This document shows positions 57,961-64,000 of a stretch of DNA of 64,000 nt, in pieces. The stretch's first letter is position 1. The number at the start of each line of letters is the position of its first letter. The DNA is from Defluviitaleaceae bacterium (GTDB taxonomy: Bacteria; Bacillota; Clostridia; Lachnospirales; WQUN01): assembly GCA_009785605.1 (NCBI GenBank), contig WQVY01000001.1, forward strand, positions 1 to 64,000, read 5' to 3'. Under the pieces are notes generated by a model, which was given only the letters and a program-made list of their open reading frames with translations, was not told the origin of the DNA and did not search any database. Position numbers and translations under genes: made by a program.

Positions 57961-58389
57961 TTAACGTACAACCCGTATTTCCCTAAACTCCGCGTCTTTA
58001 GAAAAATCCCCCAGTATCTCTACCCGCAAAGCACCAGGCGGCATAGCATTTTCTGCCATCTCTGGCCACTCTATCAAACATACCCCGTCAGCAAAAAAAT
58101 AATCTTCGTACCCTATGCCTTCTAGGTCCGCAATACCACCTTCTAGCCTGTACAAATCAAAATGATACAAAGGCAAGCGTCCACCTTCATATATATTCAT
58201 GATTGTAAATGTGGGGCTAGTAACACGTCCGGTATACCCAAGTCCTTTAGCAACCCCACGGGCAAACACTGTCTTGCCCGCGCCAAGCGTGCCGCTTAAG
58301 CAAATAATATCACCAGCTACAGCGTTAATGCCATACTCAGCAGCGATAGCCTCTGTTTCTTCGGCAGAACAACTCTCATAAACTGTCAT
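57961..58389 (-). CDS. tsaE: tRNA threonylcarbamoyladenosine biosynthesis ATPase TsaE
   Basis: LSGTLGAGKTVFARGVAKGLGYTGRVTSPTFTIMNIYEG, HFDLYRLE. Confidence 0.95.
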   Translation of the reverse strand: MTVYESCSAEETEAIAAEYGINAVAGDIICLSGTLGAGKTVFARGVAKGLGYTGRVTSPTFTIMNIYEGGRLPLYHFDLYRLEGGIADLEGIGYEDYFFADGVCLIEWPEMAENAMPPGALRVEILGDFSKDAEFREIRVVR

Positions 58390-58407
58390 ATAGGCTCCCA
58401 CTTATGT

Positions 58408-58905
58408 TTAAGTATTTTTGTTAGTTTCTTCTTCGCCGGCTTCATCATTGGCTATGTCTTTATACAACTGTCCTACAAATGTATCAGCAGCAAGCAGCAG
58501 CAGTATCCCATACTGTACAGACTGCAAATAATATCCAAATTCGTCATAAAAAACGCCCGGTGACGAATCGTTAATAGTCGCAAACACAAGGATAACAAAG
58601 TAAAACAGATACAGCGCGGTTTTTAACGACGCGCCAGTCATATACGAGCTGTACATCCTTAGAAGTACCCCTGGCTTACGGCCTGTATTTTTGACTTTTA
58701 TTTTTTTGTAGATATAAATTTCTATCTTCTCCAAAAATATAAATGCAACAATATAGCCCGCATTCAATACTGAAGCGACTAATACATTCATATTAGCCAC
58801 ACCCCAAAAAATTGTTTGCGTGAGCGACCAATGGCCAAGTGCATACAAAATAGCCCATACGATATACTTGACTTTCTTTAATAATATTTTCATATGTGTC
58901 CCCAC
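58408..58905 (-). CDS. Hypothetical membrane protein
   Basis: Multiple TM segments; no domain recognised. Confidence 0.6.
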   Translation of the reverse strand: MGTHMKILLKKVKYIVWAILYALGHWSLTQTIFWGVANMNVLVASVLNAGYIVAFIFLEKIEIYIYKKIKVKNTGRKPGVLLRMYSSYMTGASLKTALYLFYFVILVFATINDSSPGVFYDEFGYYLQSVQYGILLLLAADTFVGQLYKDIANDEAGEEETNKNT

Positions 58906-58913
58906 AATATAAT

Positions 58914-60752
58914 CTAAAAATATGCCTCATGCCAAAGTAAAAACATAAACACCGTCCATATCCTGCGGCTATTATCTTTCCGGCCTTTGTAATGCTGGTC
59001 CAATAGTTCAACAAGTTTATCTATGTTAAAAAATTTTTCTGCTGCTTCGCTGGTAAAGTACTTTTTTACTTTACGATAATACTTTTCTTCTCGCAGCCAA
59101 ATCCTTATAGGGACCGGGAAGCCGAGCTTTTTCTTTGCTGCTACATCAGGTGGCAAATGTTTGGCGGCTGCGGCCCTAAATGCCAACTTTGTCCCTTTAC
59201 GGCTTACTCTGTGTTTGACCGGTAATTGTGCCGCAATTTTAAACACTTCCAAGTCTACTAAAGGCGAACGCAACTCTAAAGCGTGGGCCATACTCATTTT
59301 GTCGGCCTTTAGCAAGATATCACTAACCATCCATAGATGCAGGTCTAAGTACTGCATTTTTGTAATGTCATGCTCGTGCTTTACATTATCATATAGGGGG
59401 CGTGTAATTTGTGTAGGGTCTGCGGCATTTGTACTGGCAGGACCTTTAAGTAATGCCGCCCGCTCTTTGGGTGTGAACATATATGCCCCGCCTATATAGC
59501 GTTCTTCTACAGTTTTAGCACCGCGTATAAAAAAGCTACGGCCTTTTGTGCCTTCAGGCAAACGACTGGCAATTGCGGCCAACAATTTCCTTAACGCACG
59601 GGGCAGCATGGTCAAAAACCGCAAGCTTATAGGCTCGCGGTATATGTTGTACCCGCCAAAAAATTCATCCGCACCTTCGCCACTTAAGGCAACTTTTACG
59701 TGTTTTGCCGCTTCACGGCTTACAAAGTACAGCGCAACTGCCGCAGGGTCTGCCAGTGGCTCGTCCATATGATATTGCACTGTTGGCAGGTGCTCCCAGT
59801 ATTCTTGTGTGGATATAATTTTGGGGATATTTTCTGCACCTATCTGCTTAGAAAGAGCCGCTGCATATTCTATCTCGTTATAATTATCGTAATCAAAACC
59901 TACCGTAAATGTCTTGGTTCCACCAAAACAGGCGGCTACATAGCTAGAATCTACACCGCTAGATAAAAACGATGCAACTTCTACATCGCAGTCTACATGC
60001 ATAGCAATAGATTCCCGTACTACATCGTCAATGGCCTTTACGGCATCGTTATAGGGGATGTTGGTTGGGGTAAATTTATGAGCATGGTAGCGGTGTATCT
60101 GCATTTCGCCGTCTTCCCATATAAAATAATGCCCGGGCATGAGCTTATACACACCTGTAAAAAATGTCTCCTCCAAAACCGAGTACTGAAATGTCAAATA
60201 TTGTGCAAGTGCAGTCTCGTTGACATGGGGAGTAAAACCAGGATAAGGGTAAAAACTCTTGATTTCAGACCCAAAAACCAATGTATCATCTTTGCGCCAA
60301 TAATAAAAAGGCTTCATCCCAAACTGGTCACGTGCGCATATTAACCGCGCATTAGGTATATCGTAAAGGGCAAACGCAAACATCCCCCTTAAATGCGATA
60401 GCATGTTAATGCCATGTTCTTCATACAGGTGTAGTACAACTTCAGTATCGGTGTTTGTTGCAAAAACATGGCCTTTTTCGACCAACAAATCACGTAGCTC
60501 TTTATGGTTGTATATTTCACCGTTAAGTACCATTACTATGCTTGCATCTTCGTTGTATAAGGGCTGAGCGCCACCTTCTAAATCATTGATCCCCAACCTG
60601 CGAAAGCCTAATGTTAATTTCTCACCCAGATATGTCCCTGCTGTATCCGGCCCCCGATGGATTATCTTGTCCATCATAGAATTTATAATTGTTGCATTGT
60701 CTTGACTTTGGTTATCATGCTTTAAACTCGCAAATCCGCAAAAACCACACAT
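58914..60752 (-). CDS. asnB: Asparagine synthase (glutamine-hydrolysing)
   Basis: MCGFCGFASL with Cys2 nucleophile, IIHRGPDTAG, FLSSGVDSSYVAA, ALSGEGADEFFGGY. Confidence 0.95.
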   Translation of the reverse strand: MCGFCGFASLKHDNQSQDNATIINSMMDKIIHRGPDTAGTYLGEKLTLGFRRLGINDLEGGAQPLYNEDASIVMVLNGEIYNHKELRDLLVEKGHVFATNTDTEVVLHLYEEHGINMLSHLRGMFAFALYDIPNARLICARDQFGMKPFYYWRKDDTLVFGSEIKSFYPYPGFTPHVNETALAQYLTFQYSVLEETFFTGVYKLMPGHYFIWEDGEMQIHRYHAHKFTPTNIPYNDAVKAIDDVVRESIAMHVDCDVEVASFLSSGVDSSYVAACFGGTKTFTVGFDYDNYNEIEYAAALSKQIGAENIPKIISTQEYWEHLPTVQYHMDEPLADPAAVALYFVSREAAKHVKVALSGEGADEFFGGYNIYREPISLRFLTMLPRALRKLLAAIASRLPEGTKGRSFFIRGAKTVEERYIGGAYMFTPKERAALLKGPASTNAADPTQITRPLYDNVKHEHDITKMQYLDLHLWMVSDILLKADKMSMAHALELRSPLVDLEVFKIAAQLPVKHRVSRKGTKLAFRAAAAKHLPPDVAAKKKLGFPVPIRIWLREEKYYRKVKKYFTSEAAEKFFNIDKLVELLDQHYKGRKDNSRRIWTVFMFLLWHEAYF

Positions 60753-61016
60753 ATATGCCTCCAGAAATAAAAAATGGTACATGCACGGGATTAGTTTTAC
60801 CATACGGTGTAATTTTGTCAAATTCCAAGACAACATTGTATAGTTGTACTACATAAACCCAGTTGCACTAATATTTACACATGTTATAATGGCTAGTGAA
60901 TGTAAAATAATTGGGCCGCAATAATCTTTGATTATAAAATCATGACACCCACTAATGCTAAGTATTACCAATACGATTATTCATAATCATTTCGTTTGAA
61001 ATCGGAGGAACCAAAC

Positions 61017-64000
61017 TTGCTTGCATCACATTCTTCACTTACTAAGGGCATGATACTCAACCTTAGTTCTAACCCAGATGTATACGAACGCGGAGAAAGA
61101 TATTTTCGCGAAGGCAAACTTATATCGCATAAGGTCTCTGAAGGAGAAGACGGCGATAGTCTAGTGCGCGCCGCTGTAGAAGGCAACTATAAAAACTATG
61201 AAGTAGTGCTAAGGATAAGCCCTGACGGTACACTTCAGCATTATTCTTGCAGTTGTGAAAGCCATAGTATCTGGCGTGGGGCCTGTAAACACGTTGTAGC
61301 GGCCCTGTTTGCACAAGCCGAAGGTCAACAACCTACCTTTTCTCAAGAAAAAATGCGCCAACATGCAAAATCCTTAACAGACACCTTAGAAAAACTTATA
61401 TTTGAAGGCATAGATGAAAATCTTGTTGTATCCCATACCGCCCAGGGCCAACTAGTTAAACTGGTACCAGTACTTAACTGCCTTGGCCGGCGTGATATTC
61501 ATCTAACACTTACAATTGGTTGCGGGCGTATGTATATAGTCAAAAGCGTGCCAGCCTTTGTGGCAAGCTTTAAACGTGAGGAGACCGTAACCTACGGGCA
61601 GGGCTTAACAATCTCTCATAGGCGTGATATTTTTGACGAGCAAAGCCAGACATTCCTTGACTTTGTCATGCGCGAAGAAGACCTTTATGCCGAAGTAAGC
61701 AAGCGCCTAAGCAGACAATTGCAATACACTCACCGCTCCCAGTCCAGCAGAAGAGAAGTATATCTAACCGAGCGTAATATAGACGAGTTTTTCACAATTA
61801 TGCACGGCAATGTCCTAGAAGCTGCTTCTGATTTTGGCAACCAACTAGTACTGGCAGATGGGCTGCCCTGCTTCCGTATCAACATATCTCATACAGAACA
61901 TGGCACAACCGTGCAATCGTCGCCTTTACTTTACAGGGCTGTGTGCGGACAAAGCGCTTACTATATTTTTACAGAAGGGCGTTTGAGCAGGCTGCCAAAG
62001 TCTGACGGGCGGCTTATAGTGTCGCTTTTACGCGCCCTTGACGATTCCCCAAAACGTGAAATTATTTTTAACGGCAGCGACCAACGGCGCTTTCTTTCTG
62101 TTGTTTTACCCCAGTTTACGCGCATGGGTTTAGTAGGCAGCACAGTAGGTGACCCGCCGGTTGAACAAGACTTGGACCTTTTGGCTCTTATATACTTTGA
62201 CAGCGAAGGCAATGACATTACCGGGCGGCTAGAGTTTCATTATGACGATGAAGTAATAAATCCATTGGCACTGGCAAAAAAAGCAAGCGAATTAATCCGC
62301 GACACTGTAGGCGAGTATGCCGTGATGCGCCGCTTATCTGCCCATGGTTTTTATGAAGATACTGCTCACGGGCTGTATCGCTTAAGTGGTAACGACTTGA
62401 TATTTGCATTCCTGCGCAATGGCATAGAGACTTTTAATGAAAGTACCGAAGTATATGTAAGTGAGGATTTACAATCAAAAACCATCCGCGTACCTTCACC
62501 TCAGCTTGGCATAAGGCTTACCGGCAATTTGTTAAATGTAAGCCTAGAAGATGCGGGCTACGATATTAGTGAGTTATTAGAAGCTCTGGAAGCGTACCGT
62601 ACCCGCAAGAAATTTTACAGGCTAAAAGACGGCCGTTTTCTTGAAATGGACAATAAAGCCATTGCCGCCACTGCAGAGCTACTAGACCATTTGGATGTAA
62701 ACCGTAAGGATTTAAAAGGCAAAACATTAAACCTACCGGCATATAGGGCACTGTATGTTGAAGAACTGATAAAAGATGGCCCTATAGCCAACACTCACGG
62801 TTTAAACCGTGACGCTCATTTCGAAAAATTGATAGCTCATTTCCAAAACAACGAGTCCTTGGGCTTTAACGTACCCAAGAGTTTAACCAAAACCCTACGC
62901 GAGTACCAAAAAACCGGCTTTTCTTGGCTCAAAACCCTTAGCTATTACGGCTTTGGCGGTATATTGGCCGACGATATGGGCCTAGGCAAGACCCTACAGG
63001 TAATAGCATTACTTTTAAGCGAACGCCGCAAAAACCAAGTTTCACTGGTAGTGGCGCCAACATCATTGTTATACAACTGGGAGAACGAAATCAGCCGTTT
63101 TGCCCCCAAATTACGCACTCAAGTGGTTACCGGCCTACCGGATAAGCGGCGCGATTTACTTACTACTCCTGATGTAGATGTATTTATCACAACATATGAC
63201 ATGCTAAAACGAGATATAGAGCATTATGTGTCCATGCAGTTCGCCTATATCATTGCAGACGAAGCCCAAAACATTAAAAATCCTTCTACCCAAGCCGCCA
63301 AAAGTATAAAGGAGTTAAATGGCCGGATACGCTTTGCACTAACCGGCACCCCCATCGAAAATAACCTGACAGAGTTGTGGTCTATTTTTGACTTTATCAT
63401 GCCTGGATATTTGCATACAGCACATAAATTCCAACGACTATACGAGACACCAATAATAAAAAATGCCGACCCAGAAAAGGCAGCACAGTTACGCCAACAG
63501 ATAGCCCCCTTTGTGCTGCGCCGTATAAAAAGCAGTGTACTTAAAGAATTGCCAGAAAAAATCGAGACAACATTACAAGCAGAGCTAACTCAAGAACAAA
63601 GCAAAATATACACCGCACACCTCATGGAGGCACTAGGCGCATTAGATGACATTGTGGCAAGCGGCAGCTTTGCAGATAACCGTATGCGTATCCTTGCTCA
63701 ACTTACACGCCTACGGCAAATATGTTGCCATCCTTCTCTGTTCTTGAATGAATATGAGGGCGGTAGCGGCAAACTGGTGCTGACTATCGAAACGATACAA
63801 CGGGCACTTGAGTCCGGCCATCGTGTATTACTTTTCTCGCAATTTACGGGGATGCTGGGCTTAATCAAGGACTCCCTGGAAAACGCCGATATGCCGGTAT
63901 CGTATTTTTACTTAGACGGGTCAACCAAGGCCAAGGAGCGTATGGAAATGACCACACGCTTTAACGCTGGGGAACGCGATATTTTCCTGATATCATTAAA
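61017..64000 (+). CDS. SWIM zinc-finger SNF2/DEAD-type helicase, 3' end outside window (not in ORF track)
   Basis: Manual translation: CSCESHSIWRGACKH SWIM motif; GGILADDMGLGKTLQVIALLLSE; DEAQNIKNPSTQAAKSIK; TGTPIENNLTELWSIFDF. Confidence 0.95.
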   Translation, partial: MLASHSSLTKGMILNLSSNPDVYERGERYFREGKLISHKVSEGEDGDSLVRAAVEGNYKNYEVVLRISPDGTLQHYSCSCESHSIWRGACKHVVAALFAQAEGQQPTFSQEKMRQHAKSLTDTLEKLIFEGIDENLVVSHTAQGQLVKLVPVLNCLGRRDIHLTLTIGCGRMYIVKSVPAFVASFKREETVTYGQGLTISHRRDIFDEQSQTFLDFVMREEDLYAEVSKRLSRQLQYTHRSQSSRREVYLTERNIDEFFTIMHGNVLEAASDFGNQLVLADGLPCFRINISHTEHGTTVQSSPLLYRAVCGQSAYYIFTEGRLSRLPKSDGRLIVSLLRALDDSPKREIIFNGSDQRRFLSVVLPQFTRMGLVGSTVGDPPVEQDLDLLALIYFDSEGNDITGRLEFHYDDEVINPLALAKKASELIRDTVGEYAVMRRLSAHGFYEDTAHGLYRLSGNDLIFAFLRNGIETFNESTEVYVSEDLQSKTIRVPSPQLGIRLTGNLLNVSLEDAGYDISELLEALEAYRTRKKFYRLKDGRFLEMDNKAIAATAELLDHLDVNRKDLKGKTLNLPAYRALYVEELIKDGPIANTHGLNRDAHFEKLIAHFQNNESLGFNVPKSLTKTLREYQKTGFSWLKTLSYYGFGGILADDMGLGKTLQVIALLLSERRKNQVSLVVAPTSLLYNWENEISRFAPKLRTQVVTGLPDKRRDLLTTPDVDVFITTYDMLKRDIEHYVSMQFAYIIADEAQNIKNPSTQAAKSIKELNGRIRFALTGTPIENNLTELWSIFDFIMPGYLHTAHKFQRLYETPIIKNADPEKAAQLRQQIAPFVLRRIKSSVLKELPEKIETTLQAELTQEQSKIYTAHLMEALGALDDIVASGSFADNRMRILAQLTRLRQICCHPSLFLNEYEGGSGKLVLTIETIQRALESGHRVLLFSQFTGMLGLIKDSLENADMPVSYFYLDGSTKAKERMEMTTRFNAGERDIFLISL

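Overview
64-kb chromosomal window from an anaerobic, Clostridia-like Firmicute. It is gene-dense with no rRNA, tRNA, CRISPR array or transposase that I could recognise. The most distinctive block (about 11.9-22.8 kb, minus strand) is a selenocysteine-dependent glycine reductase locus: glycine riboswitch, grdX, trxB, trxA, grdE, grdA (in-frame UGA), grdB (in-frame UGA with a SECIS-like hairpin), a strong terminator, a lipoprotein gene, then a single 851-aa ORF in which GrdC and GrdD appear fused, followed by a methyltransferase and glycine C-acetyltransferase. pta-ackA lie a few kb away. Other points: an obg gene interrupted by an in-frame UAA exactly between the GTPase and OCT domains; an orphan V-type ATPase subunit D; a GlcD/EtfA/EtfB (lactate-dehydrogenase-like) cluster; a GGGtGRT/NifU-like pair; an acidic 7-residue-repeat protein; and at least two families of short interspersed repeats. 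One repeat family forms a hairpin with compensatory changes between copies, and the other supplies the 3' ends of two genes. Housekeeping genes include ychF, mnmA, gpsA, fba, rpsF-ssb-rpsR, secG, murA, tsaE/tsaB/rimI, asnB and a partial SNF2 helicase at the right edge. All calls come from reading the sequence and translations; no database search was run.
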